Shown piece by piece: positions 19,803 through 30,445 of a stretch of DNA of 64,000 nucleotides. A program made the translations under genes and the position numbers. Each line of letters opens with the position of its first letter. Positions within the stretch are counted from its first letter, which is position 1. The stretch covers positions 37,822 through 101,821 of the forward strand of contig NZ_JAJQQP010000018.1 in NCBI RefSeq assembly GCF_028994805.1, written 5' to 3'. Under the pieces are notes generated by a model. The model was not told where the DNA came from, made no database searches, and saw nothing but the letters and a program-made list of their open reading frames with translations. The stretch is from Promicromonospora iranensis. GTDB taxonomy: Bacteria > Actinomycetota > Actinomycetes > Actinomycetales > Cellulomonadaceae.

Positions 19803-20721
19803 GCGTCAGGCGAGTGAGTACCAGCCCCTGCGGCCCCAGCCGGGGCCCATCGGGGAGATGTTCGCCCCCGTCGCGGGCTTCGGCGTGACGCTGTCGTCGA
19901 TGTTCAAGCCCACGGTCACGGAGCAGTACCCCCGCGAGAAGGTGCCTACCCAGCGCCGGTTCCACGGGCGCCACCAGCTCAACCGGTACGCCGACGGGCT
20001 GGAGAAGTGCATCGGCTGCGAGCTGTGCGCCTGGGCGTGCCCGGCGGACGCGATCTACGTCGAGGGCGCGTCGAACGCGGCCCTGCCGCAGAACGCCGGC
20101 CTGGACGTGAACGCGGACGACTCCCACGGGGCCCACATGAGCCCCGGCGAGCGGTACGGCTCCGTCTACCAGATCAACTATCTGCGCTGCATCTTCTGCG
20201 GGCTGTGCATCGAGGCCTGCCCGACGCGCGCGCTGACCATGACCAACGACTTCGAGCTGGCCGGCAAGACGCGCGCCGGCATGATCTACGAGAAGCAGGA
20301 CCTCCTGGCCCCGCTCTCCGAGGGCATGCTGGCCGCGCCCCACCCGATGGTCGAGGGAACCACGGACACCGACTACTACGGCGGTGACGTCCTCGGCCCG
20401 ACGGCGGCGCAGGTCGAGTGGGTCCGCGAGCAGCGGCCGGACGACCCGACGCTGGACGCGGCAGAGGCGGTGGTGTCGGGCAAGGCTCCGGCGCCCACGC
20501 AGCAGCAGCACGAGCTGCGCCCGGAGGAGGGTCCCGGTGCGGCCGAGAAGTCGGCGGGTGCCGCTTCGGTCGGCTCGGTACGGGTGCTGGCCGACGGTTC
20601 GCAGGTGAACGTCGCCGAGACCGGTGCGCGCGAGACCAGCGAGCCGGGCTCGACGTCCGCGGCGGACCTCACCGCCGGGGCCTCGACCGGTCCGGCCGCC
20701 GGCAGGGAGGCGCGCGCATGA
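19795..20721 (+). CDS. nuoI: NADH-quinone oxidoreductase subunit I with long C-terminal tail
   Basis: Ferredoxin-like subunit with clusters N6a and N6b. The two 4Fe-4S motifs are [16 protein letters not shown] and [16 protein letters not shown]. The conserved fold ends around residue 190; about 115 further residues are Ala/Glu/Gln/Ser-rich and look disordered, making it far longer than the ~165-180 residues typical of short homologues. GTG start at 19795, 4 nt after an AAAGGAGGT ribosome site, overlapping nuoH by 8 bases. Confidence 0.95.
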   Translation: MSERQASEYQPLRPQPGPIGEMFAPVAGFGVTLSSMFKPTVTEQYPREKVPTQRRFHGRHQLNRYADGLEKCIGCELCAWACPADAIYVEGASNAALPQNAGLDVNADDSHGAHMSPGERYGSVYQINYLRCIFCGLCIEACPTRALTMTNDFELAGKTRAGMIYEKQDLLAPLSEGMLAAPHPMVEGTTDTDYYGGDVLGPTAAQVEWVREQRPDDPTLDAAEAVVSGKAPAPTQQQHELRPEEGPGAAEKSAGAASVGSVRVLADGSQVNVAETGARETSEPGSTSAADLTAGASTGPAAGREARA

Positions 20722-21536
20722 CCCCCACCGGCTTCGAGATCTCGGGCGGCGAGACCGTCCTGTTCTGGGTGATCGCCCCCCTCATGGTCCTCGCCGCGCT
20801 GGGCCTGCTGTTCGTGAAGCGGGCAGTGCACGCGGCGATGTGCCTCGTCTTCGTGATGGTCAGCATGGCGATCCTGTACATCGCGCAGGAGGCGCCGTTC
20901 CTCGGCGTCGTCCAGGTGGTGGTGTACACGGGCGCCGTGATGATGCTGTTCCTGTTCGTGCTGATGCTCGTCGGTGTCGACGCGTCCGACTCGCTCACCG
21001 AGACCATCCGGGGGCAGCGCTGGATCGGTCTGCTCATCGGCATCGGCCTTGCGGCGATCCTCGGCGGTGTGGTGGCGAACGCCGCGTTCCCGCCGGCCCG
21101 TGGCCTGGAGGGAGGCGACCCCGGTGGCGTCGCCAACCCGCAGGCCCTGGCACGCGTGCTGTTCGGCGACTACGTGCTGGCCATGGAGGCCGTCGGCGTG
21201 CTGCTCGTGACCGCGGCGGTCGGCGCGCTGGTGCTGACGCACCGGCGCCGGCTCGCACCGAAGCAGACGCAGGAGTCGGTCGCCGAGGCGCGCATCAAGG
21301 CGCTGCCCGACGGCGTCATCCTCACCCCGCTGCCGTCGCCCGGCGTCTACGCCCGGTCCAACGCGATGGACACGCCGGCGCTCGGCCCGGACGGCGAGCA
21401 GGTACCGCAGTCCGTGTCGCGTGTCCTGCGCATCCGCGGGCAGGAGCGGCCTGCGCCGCCCGGCCCGGCGGTGGTCTCGACAAGCTCGACCCGCGGGACG
21501 ACAGGCTCGGCCCCCGAGTCGGAGAAGGACGCCTGA
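20718..21536 (+). CDS. nuoJ: NADH-quinone oxidoreductase subunit J
   Basis: Membrane subunit of the proton path, 272 residues. Five transmembrane helices lie in the first ~180 residues, with the pi-bulge helix region [20 protein letters not shown]. The C-terminal ~90 residues are soluble and end in a Ser/Thr-rich stretch ([12 protein letters not shown]) whose DNA contains a repeat also found at 51848-51867. Start ATG 20718 overlaps the nuoI stop; the earlier open frame is a shadow. Confidence 0.95.
   Translation: MTPTGFEISGGETVLFWVIAPLMVLAALGLLFVKRAVHAAMCLVFVMVSMAILYIAQEAPFLGVVQVVVYTGAVMMLFLFVLMLVGVDASDSLTETIRGQRWIGLLIGIGLAAILGGVVANAAFPPARGLEGGDPGGVANPQALARVLFGDYVLAMEAVGVLLVTAAVGALVLTHRRRLAPKQTQESVAEARIKALPDGVILTPLPSPGVYARSNAMDTPALGPDGEQVPQSVSRVLRIRGQERPAPPGPAVVSTSSTRGTTGSAPESEKDA
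21474..21492. repeat. REP-like short repeat inside the end of nuoJ
   Basis: GGTCTCGACAAGCTCGACC shares CGACAAGCTCGACC exactly with 51853-51866. The word is partly self-complementary (TCGA arms around CAAGC). It resembles short palindromic elements often seen dispersed in Micrococcales genomes (from memory, not searched). Here it is translated in frame as part of the disordered NuoJ tail. Confidence 0.35.
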
Positions 21537-21835
21537 TGGACATCACCAACTACGTGGTCCTGGCCGCCGTGCTCTTCGCCATCGGGGCGACGACCGTGCT
21601 GCTGCGCCGCAACGCGATCGTCGTGTTCATGGGCGTGGAGCTCATGCTCAACGCGACCAACCTCGCCTTCGTCACCTTCGCCAGGATGCACGGCGACCTG
21701 ACGGGCCAGGTGCTCGCCTTCTTCGTCATGGTCGTCGCCGCCGCCGAGGTCGTCGTCGGCCTCGCCATCATCGTGACGATCTTCCGTACCCGCCGCTCGG
21801 CCTCGGTCGACGACGTCAACCTGCTCCGTGGGTGA
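21536..21835 (+). CDS. nuoK: NADH-quinone oxidoreductase subunit K
   Basis: Small antiporter-associated subunit, 99 residues with three transmembrane helices. The conserved glutamates appear in [15 protein letters not shown] and [15 protein letters not shown]. The ATG shares its first base with the nuoJ stop. Confidence 0.96.
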   Translation: MDITNYVVLAAVLFAIGATTVLLRRNAIVVFMGVELMLNATNLAFVTFARMHGDLTGQVLAFFVMVVAAAEVVVGLAIIVTIFRTRRSASVDDVNLLRG

Positions 21836-21934
21836 GGCGGAGGTGCAGCGCAGGGTGCGGGCCGAGGAACGAGGCACTCGCCCGCAGCGGAACCGGAGAC
21901 TCACCCACCATGAAGAACCTCTGAGGGGGAGACA

Positions 21935-23869
21935 GTGAACGACGTGATCGGGCTCGCCCCCTGGCTGGTCGGCCTTCCGCTGATCGGCGCAGCGATCCTG
22001 CTGCTGGGTGGCAAGGCCACCGACCGCTGGGGCCACTGGCTCGGGGTGGCGGCCTCGGCCGCCTCCGCGGTCATCGGCTTCATCCTGATGTTCCGCATGA
22101 TCGGCACGCCCGCCGAGGAGCGGTCCATCGACCACCACCTGTGGACCTGGCTGTCCGCGGGCGGCCTGGACGTGGATCTCGGTATCCGGCTGGACCCGCT
22201 GTCCCTGACGTTCGTGATGCTCGTGACCTTCGTGGGCACGCTCATCCACGTGTACTCGGTGGCCTACATGGACCACGACCCGCACCGGCGTCGGTTCTTC
22301 GGCTACCTCAACCTGTTCGTCGCGGCCATGCTGACGCTGGTCCTCGCCGACTCCTACCTCCTGCTCTTCGTGGGCTGGGAGGGTGTGGGTCTCGCGTCCT
22401 ACCTGCTCATCGGGTTCTGGGACACGGGGCGGCCCTCCGCCCGGGAGAACGCGGTGGCGGCGAAGAAGGCCTTCGTCATGAACCGCATCGGGGACATGGG
22501 CCTCATCGCGGCGATGGCGCTGCTGTTCGCGGGGACGGGCGCCCTGGACTTCGGTACCACCCTGTCCGACGACGCCGTCGGCTCGCTGTCCGAACCCACC
22601 GCCACAGCCATCGGCCTCTGCCTGCTGCTCGCCGCCTGCGGCAAGTCGGCGCAGTTCCCGCTGCAGGCCTGGCTGGGTGACGCGATGGCCGGCCCCACGC
22701 CGGTGTCCGCGCTGATCCACGCCGCCACGATGGTCACCGCCGGTGTCTACCTCATGGTGCGCTCCGGCCCGATCCTCGAGGCCGCGCCCACCGCGCAGCT
22801 CGTCGTGGTGATCGTGGGTGCCGTGACCCTGCTGTTCGGTGCGGTGGTCGGTACCGCGAAGGACGACATCAAGAAGGCGCTGGCCGCCTCCACGATGTCC
22901 CAGATCGGCTACATGATGCTCGCGGCGGGTCTCGGCCCGGCCGGGTACGCGTTCGCGATCTTCCACCTGCTCACGCACGGCTTCTTCAAGGCGGGGCTGT
23001 TCCTCGGCGCCGGCTCCGTGATGCACGCGATGGACGACCAGACCGACATGCGCCGCTTCGGCGGCCTGTCGCGGTTCCTGCCGATCACGTGGATCACCAT
23101 GGGGCTCGGCTGGCTGGCGATCCTCGGGATCCCGCCGTTCTCCGGCTTCTGGTCGAAGGACGGGATCATCGAGGCGGCCTTCATGCCCGTGGAGGGCCAG
23201 CCCTGGCGGGCCTGGGTGTTCGGCACGGTGGCGGTGCTCGGCGCCGCGATCACCGCGTTCTACATGACCCGCCTGTTCTTCATGACGTTCGGCGGACGCC
23301 GTCCGCGCTGGGCGGAGAACCAGCACCCGCACGAGAGCTCGCCGCTGATGTGGTGGCCCTTGGTGTTCCTCGGCGTCGGTTCCGCCGCGCTGGGTGCCGT
23401 GCTCGGCATCGGCGGCACGTTCGTCACCTGGCTGGAGCCGGTGGTCGGGCACGCCGAGCACCACGAACCGGTGCTGCCGGTGCCCGTGATCATCACCGCC
23501 ACGCTCGTGGTCGTGGTGCTCGGGGCGCTCCTGGCGTTCCGGATGTACGCGGTCTCCCTCGTGCCGGAGGAGGCGCCGCGCGGCTCCGTCCTGACCCGGG
23601 CGGCCCGCAGGGACCTGTACCAGGACGCCGCCAACGAGACGCTGGTGCTCAAGCCCGCGCACGGCGTGGCCCGCCTGGTCCAGGTCGGCGACCGTGACGT
23701 CGTCGACCGCGGCTGGGGCGCCCTGCCCCAGGCCGTGTCGTGGTTCGGTGCGGCGTTCCGGAAGGCGCAGAGCGGCTACGTCCGCTCGTACGCGGCAGGC
23801 ATGGCGGGTGGCGTCCTCGTGATCGCCGTCGTCGTCTGGCTCGTGGCCGGCCTCGGTGGTGCCCAGTGA
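21935..23869 (+). CDS. nuoL: NADH-quinone oxidoreductase subunit L
   Basis: Distal antiporter-like proton-pumping subunit, 644 residues and about sixteen transmembrane helices, including the long lateral helix expected near the C-terminus. Landmarks are GWEGVGLASYLLIGFW, LQAWLGDAMAGPTPVSALIH and STMSQIGYMMLAAG. GTG start at 21935 behind GGGGGAGA. A 99-bp gap without a recognisable gene separates it from nuoK. Confidence 0.96.
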   Translation: MNDVIGLAPWLVGLPLIGAAILLLGGKATDRWGHWLGVAASAASAVIGFILMFRMIGTPAEERSIDHHLWTWLSAGGLDVDLGIRLDPLSLTFVMLVTFVGTLIHVYSVAYMDHDPHRRRFFGYLNLFVAAMLTLVLADSYLLLFVGWEGVGLASYLLIGFWDTGRPSARENAVAAKKAFVMNRIGDMGLIAAMALLFAGTGALDFGTTLSDDAVGSLSEPTATAIGLCLLLAACGKSAQFPLQAWLGDAMAGPTPVSALIHAATMVTAGVYLMVRSGPILEAAPTAQLVVVIVGAVTLLFGAVVGTAKDDIKKALAASTMSQIGYMMLAAGLGPAGYAFAIFHLLTHGFFKAGLFLGAGSVMHAMDDQTDMRRFGGLSRFLPITWITMGLGWLAILGIPPFSGFWSKDGIIEAAFMPVEGQPWRAWVFGTVAVLGAAITAFYMTRLFFMTFGGRRPRWAENQHPHESSPLMWWPLVFLGVGSAALGAVLGIGGTFVTWLEPVVGHAEHHEPVLPVPVIITATLVVVVLGALLAFRMYAVSLVPEEAPRGSVLTRAARRDLYQDAANETLVLKPAHGVARLVQVGDRDVVDRGWGALPQAVSWFGAAFRKAQSGYVRSYAAGMAGGVLVIAVVVWLVAGLGGAQ

Positions 23870-23880
23870 TCGGAGGAGAG

Positions 23881-25460
23881 ATGTTTCCCTGGCTGACCGC
23901 GCTCATCGCGTGGCCGCTGGTCGGCGCGGCCCTGGTAGGTCTGAGCGCGCTCGGCCGGTCCCGGACCGGTCCGGCGAGCGCGGGGGTGGGCCTCGCCCGC
24001 CCCCTGGCGCTCCTGTTCTCGCTGGTCGAGGTGGCCCTGCTCGTCGGTGCGTTCGCCGCCTTCGACACGGGCGCCGCCGCCGAGCACCAGCTCGGCGCCA
24101 CCTACGCGTGGATCCCGCAGATCGGCGTCTCGTACGCGGTGGCCGTCGACGGTGTCGGCCTGCTGCTCGTGGCGCTGGCCGTGGTGCTCGTGCCACTGGT
24201 GCTGCTGGCCGCCTGGAAGGAGCAGGGGCGGGACGAGGTGCGGCTGCGCAGGTTCGTCGGCCTCGTGCTGCTGCTCGAGGCGTTCATGGTCGCGGTGTTC
24301 TGCGCCCGTGACGTGTTCCTGTTCTACGTGCTGTTCGAGGCCATGCTGATCCCCGCCTACTTCCTCATCGGCGGGTTCGGGCAGGGCGCCGGACGGCGCA
24401 AGGCGGCCGTCAAGTTCCTGATGTTCAGCCTGGGTGGCGGGCTGATCATGCTCGCCGCGGTGATCGCGCTGTACTTCCTGGGCGTCAGCGCCGGGGTGGA
24501 CCCGAGCCGGGCGTTCCTCGTGGACGAGCTCGTCGCCGTCGACCTGGGCACCACCGCCGAGCGCCTGATGTTCGTCGGGTTCTTCATCGCCTTCGCGATC
24601 AAGGCGCCGATGGTGCCGGTGCACAGCTGGTTGCCCGACGTCGCGGGGAACGCCACCCCGGGCACGTCCACCCTGCTGATCTGCGTGCTGGACAAGGTCG
24701 GCACGTTCGGCATGCTGACGCTGTGCCTGCCGCTGTTCCCGGAGGCGTCCCGCTGGGCCGCGCCGCTGGTGATCGCGCTCGCCGTGATCTCGGTGCTCTA
24801 CGGCGCGATCATGGCGATCATGCAGACCGACCTGCTGCGCCTGGTCGGCTGGACATCGGTGAGCCACTTCGGGTTCATCATCCTGGGCATCTTCACGTTC
24901 ACGCCGCTGGGCACGGCCGGGTCGAGCTTCATGATGCTCAACCACGGCCTGGCCACCGGTGCGCTGTTCCTGGTCGCCGGGTTCCTCGTGTCCCGGCACC
25001 CGGAGAAGTCGCAGAAGATCGCCGACTACAGCGGTCTGCGGTCGGTCACGCCGGTGCTCGCCGGGACGTTCCTCGTCGCGGGTCTCGCGACGCTGTCGCT
25101 GCCCGGCCTGGCCACGTTCGTCAGCGAGATCATGGTGCTCGTCGGCGCGTTCGGCGGGTCGCCCGCCGGCTCCGCCGGCTGGGCGATCGCCGCGGTGCCG
25201 GGTGTGGTGCTCGCAGCGGTCTACGTGCTGCTGACCTACCAGAAGATCTTCACGGGAGCGCCGGCGGCCGGGCTCGAGGCCCTGCCCGACCTCAGGCTGC
25301 GTGAGCGCGTCGTCGCGGCGCCGCTCGTCGTCGGACTCCTGGTGCTCGGCCTCGTGCCGGGCCTGGCCCTGACCTACGTCGACGCGCCGGCCGAGCAGTC
25401 GGTGGCGCTCACGACGGTCGACGAACCGGCGGATGACGCCACGCAGATGGGGAGCGACCA

Positions 25461-25464
<4 letters not shown>
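23881..25464 (+). CDS. nuoM: NADH-quinone oxidoreductase subunit M
   Basis: Antiporter-like proton-pumping subunit, 527 residues with about fourteen transmembrane helices. Landmarks include LFYVLFEAMLIPAYFLIGGF (the key Glu of the first pump half) and AIKAPMVPVHSWLPDV. I chose ATG 23881, just after GGAGGAG, over the in-frame GTG at 23866 that would overlap the nuoL stop. Confidence 0.95.
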
Positions 25465-27253
<1,789 letters not shown>

Positions 27254-27257
<4 letters not shown>

Positions 27258-28342
27258 CCTCCGCACCGCTGCCGCCCCAGACGACGACGGGTACGTCCGC
27301 GTCGGCTCCTCCGGCCGCTCCGTCGAACCTGCCCGATCCGACCGCGCTCGGCCTGCCGATCTCCGACCCGGAGCTGGCTGCCCGGCTCGCGGAACGGCTG
27401 ACGGTGGTCGACGAGGCGCTCCTGGCGGCCGTCGCCAGCGCGGACAAGCTGGCCGACGGCGCCTCGCGGCACCTCATCGACGCCGGTGGCAAGCGGTTCC
27501 GTCCCCTGCTCACCCTGCTGACGGGTGAGCTGGGCGACGGCGCCGCGCCCGGCGTCGTCGACGCCGCGGTGGTGGTCGAGCTGACGCAGGTCGCCTCGCT
27601 GTACCACGACGACGTCATGGACTCCGCGCCGATGCGGCGCGGAGCGCCCGCCGCCCACATGGTGTGGGGCAACTCGGTGGCGATCCTCGTGGGCGACATG
27701 CTGTTCGCGCGGGCGTCCGCGCGCGTCGCGGAGCTGGGGCCGGAGGCGGTGATCCTGCAGTCCAGGACGTTCGAGCGGATGTGCCTGGGCCAGCTGCACG
27801 AGACCATGGGCCCCGACGACGGCGAGGACGCGGTAGCGCACTATCTCCAGGTGCTGTCGGACAAGACGGCGTCGCTGCTCTCGGCCTCGGCCCGCCTGGG
27901 CGCGATGCTCGCGGCGGCGCCGCAGGAGCAGATCGAGGCGGTGGGCGCCTACGGAGAGAAGGTGGGCGTCGCCTTCCAGCTCGCCGACGACGTGCTCGAC
28001 GTCGCTTCGTCCGGCGAGACCTCCGGCAAGACGCCGGGCACCGACCTGCGCGAGCACGTGCCGACCATGCCGGTGCTGCTGCTGCGCCAGCATGTCGCGT
28101 CGGACGCGGCCACCGACGAGGACCGGGACCTGCTCGCCACCCTCGACGGCGACCTGTCCTCCGACGAGGCCCTCGACGCCGCGGTGGAACGCCTGCGCGC
28201 GCACGCCGTCCTGGCGGAGACGCGGGACCTCGCCGTGCAGTGGGCGCGTGCGGCCTCGGCCGAGCTGGCGCCGCTGCCGGAGGGCCCGGTCAAGGAGTCC
28301 CTGGAGCAGTTCGCCCAGGTGCTGGCGGACCGCGCCGTCTGA
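27254..28342 (+). CDS. Long-chain polyprenyl diphosphate synthase
   Basis: Trans-prenyltransferase of 362 residues that builds the isoprenoid tail, here most likely of menaquinone. The family blocks are GGKRFRPLLTLL, the first aspartate-rich motif in YHDDVMD, GDMLFARA, and the second aspartate-rich motif in FQLADDVLDV. The translational coupling to nuoN and the nearby menF/menG/reductase genes support heptaprenyl- to nonaprenyl-diphosphate synthesis; chain length cannot be read from the sequence. About 35 N-terminal residues are Pro/Ala-rich. Confidence 0.92.
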
Positions 28343-28462
28343 CGGGGGTGGCAAGCACCTTGGTCGAGGACGTCCCGGCGGGCAACCCTCTCGACAGATC
28401 GCCGACGGTGGTGCATTGACCAGGGCGCCCCGTGCCGACATGAGAACCGCAAATCCCCGTCG

Positions 28463-28499
28463 TGTTCAGATTTTTGCACTGTTCACTTAAACTGAACAG
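28463..28499. promoter_or_regulatory. AbiEi autoregulatory operator and probable leaderless promoter
   Basis: CTGTTCA (28479-28485) and TGAACAG (28493-28499) form a 7+7 dyad ending one base before the ATG at 28500; a further TGTTCA lies at 28463-28468. AbiEi antitoxins are known to repress their own operon by binding repeats in the promoter. TTAAAC inside the dyad could serve as a -10 element, which would put the transcript start at or near the ATG, since no ribosome site is visible. Confidence 0.6.
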
Positions 28500-29495
28500 A
28501 TGGCGAAAGTGAACGATGAGCTTCAGGTCCCTGCCGCGTTGCTCGCGGGCCTGGCCGAGCTGGGACTTGAAGCACGGGCTCAAGCAGGCGCGACGGCTGC
28601 GACTGGGCGAGCCGAGGTCACGGTTTCGCGCGCGGCCGCCGCGCAGCGCTTCGACATGCTCTGGGGTCGAGGGCTGCGGGTCTCCGACCTGGCGGGCGTG
28701 CCACGAGGCGATCTGCCGCGGTTCGTGTTTACCGACTACGTGCCTGACACCACGGGAGCGGCGTTCCGACGTGCTGGTGTTCAGTACCTGGATGAGGCCG
28801 GCAACGCATGGATCAGCTTCAGTTCCGTGCTGGTCGACGTTCGTGGACGTCGACGCATCGGTTCGACAGTGCGGTCGATGCCACGTGGCAATCTGTTCAG
28901 CCCGGGAAGCGCGCAGGTGGTCTTCGCGCTATTAGCATGGCCGGTGCTGTGGCGAGCAACGCGTCGGGAAGTCGCCCATGTCGCGGGGGTGTCATTGGGC
29001 AAGGCGCATGATGCGCTGGCGACCCTCGAAGGAGGGGGCTTCGGGCCGGACGCGATGCGGCGTCCGGACGAAGATCTCCTAGAACTGTGGGCAGCTGCCT
29101 ATCCGGCAGGTCTGGGGCGGAGCTTGCTCCTTGGCACATTCCATGGCTCCGCCGAGCAGGTGCGGCCGATCGACAGAACCGATCGGCTGTACATCTCGGG
29201 CGAGGTCGCGGCCGACAGTCTGCTCAGACCGGCAACGCTCGACGTCTATGTCGCGGAACTCAAACCCCGTTTGGCCCTTGTCAACCGGTGGCGCACCGAC
29301 GGCACTCCAAACATCGTCGTCCGCCGGAGCTTCTGGCGGGAACCGCCTGATACGCGAGGGCCTGGGGGCGGCGGGCCGGTTCCTGCTCCGTGGCCGCTTG
29401 TGTATGCGGACCTTCTAGCCTCCACCGACCCGCGGGTGCGAGCCGCTGCCAGAGAATGGAAGGATCGTCATGCTCAATCTCTCTGGCGTCCCTGA
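28500..29495 (+). CDS. AbiEi-family antitoxin (type IV toxin-antitoxin)
   Basis: 331-residue protein resembling the AbiEi antitoxin/transcription regulator family: central FDMLWGRGLRVSDLAG region, QYLDEAGNAWISF, the winged-helix segment ATRREVAHVAGVSLGKAHDA, and the C-terminal YADLLASTDPRVRAAAREW typical of these proteins. Such antitoxins counter the toxin without a stable complex and repress the operon. The toxin gene overlaps its end by 26 bases. GC content and A/T-ending codon use are clearly different from the surrounding genes, suggesting horizontal acquisition. The ATG has no visible ribosome site and directly follows an operator-like dyad. Confidence 0.72.
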   Translation: MAKVNDELQVPAALLAGLAELGLEARAQAGATAATGRAEVTVSRAAAAQRFDMLWGRGLRVSDLAGVPRGDLPRFVFTDYVPDTTGAAFRRAGVQYLDEAGNAWISFSSVLVDVRGRRRIGSTVRSMPRGNLFSPGSAQVVFALLAWPVLWRATRREVAHVAGVSLGKAHDALATLEGGGFGPDAMRRPDEDLLELWAAAYPAGLGRSLLLGTFHGSAEQVRPIDRTDRLYISGEVAADSLLRPATLDVYVAELKPRLALVNRWRTDGTPNIVVRRSFWREPPDTRGPGGGGPVPAPWPLVYADLLASTDPRVRAAAREWKDRHAQSLWRP

Positions 29496-30309
29496 TTCGC
29501 TGCTCGAAGTGGTTCGTGATGTGGTGTCAGAAGTTCGTAGGAGAACTCCGGAACTGGACCCGTCGGACATCATGGTGGTCGGCGCCGCGTGCCGAGATGT
29601 CTTGCACGCCGGACTAGGGCACTCGTTCCTCACCGTGGCGACCCGCGACATCGATCTCGGCCTTGCTCTGTCGAGCTGGGATGTCTTCGAGGAGCTTGCT
29701 GGTCACTTTCCTCGAGCGGGCAACACCGGCATTCGATACAAGATCGCAGGATGGCCAGTCGATCTCCTTCCCTTCGGGGACGTGGAGGATCCGGATGGTG
29801 TTGTAGTGCCGCCGACGCGGCCGGAGTCGATCAGCGTGTGGGCATTCGAGGAGATCTTCGCTGCTTCATCTGCGCTCGAACTGTCGACGACCCTACGGAT
29901 CCGGATCCCAGGGGTCGCGGGATATGCGGCGGCGAAACTAGGCGCATGGCTTGACCGGTCGGAATGGGGCGAAACCAAAGATGCCGCCGACCTGGCGCTT
30001 GTCGCTTACTGGTACGCGGAATCCAGTCATGTCCAAGATCGCCTCTACGAGACTGACGCCGGGATGGAGATTCTGTTGGCCGAGGAACTCGACGTAGAAC
30101 GCACCGCCGCCCGCCTCCTTGGTGCTGACGTCATGCAGATGATCGGTTCGCAGCGATCAGATGAGCTGATCGAACGCTGGCCGGGAGACGCCGAACTGCT
30201 GGTGCGCTCGTTCAAGCTGGGCAGTGGCCAGCAATGGCCAGGTGGGTTGTCGCGGCGGCAGCAACTCATCGACGCCCTGACACAAGGTCTCGTGGGCGTC
30301 CGTACCTGA
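29470..30309 (+). CDS. AbiEii-like nucleotidyltransferase, putative toxin
   Basis: 279-residue protein of the nucleotidyltransferase superfamily: MVVGAACRDVLH followed by ATRDIDLGLAL supplies the usual glycine and catalytic Asp-x-Asp, and WPVDLLPFG supplies the third acidic residue. The gene order (antitoxin first, overlapping toxin) fits AbiE phage-defence/toxin-antitoxin pairs, in which the toxin modifies nucleic acid substrates and causes growth arrest. Codon use is atypical for the window, like its partner. It could instead be a non-toxic nucleotidyltransferase of a related defence family. Confidence 0.7.
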   Translation: MLNLSGVPDSLLEVVRDVVSEVRRRTPELDPSDIMVVGAACRDVLHAGLGHSFLTVATRDIDLGLALSSWDVFEELAGHFPRAGNTGIRYKIAGWPVDLLPFGDVEDPDGVVVPPTRPESISVWAFEEIFAASSALELSTTLRIRIPGVAGYAAAKLGAWLDRSEWGETKDAADLALVAYWYAESSHVQDRLYETDAGMEILLAEELDVERTAARLLGADVMQMIGSQRSDELIERWPGDAELLVRSFKLGSGQQWPGGLSRRQQLIDALTQGLVGVRT

Positions 30310-30359
30310 AACCCGCTCGCGCCGCCTCTCATCCGTCCGGGGTCCCACCTCTCAGACGA

Positions 30360-30374
30360 CCGCGAGTATCGCGG
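30360..30374 (+). terminator. Short hairpin after the AbiE pair
   Basis: CCGCGA-GTA-TCGCGG is a perfect 6-bp stem with a 3-nt loop, 50 bp after the toxin stop, and GGTCCC (30341-30346) with GGGACC (30373-30378) offers an outer pairing. It may terminate the abiE transcript before the giant gene. No T-tract. Confidence 0.3.
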
Positions 30375-30445
30375 GACCTCGTGTGCATCTCGGCCACCCC
30401 GGCCAGCGGACGGTTGGCTACGATGCAGCCTGACGAGGGAGCGGT

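Noticed and set aside
21836..21934. Four-codon micro-ORF (MKNL) in the nuoK-nuoL gap
   Set aside because: Too short and without its own ribosome site; the 99-bp gap otherwise shows nothing but the nuoL ribosome site.
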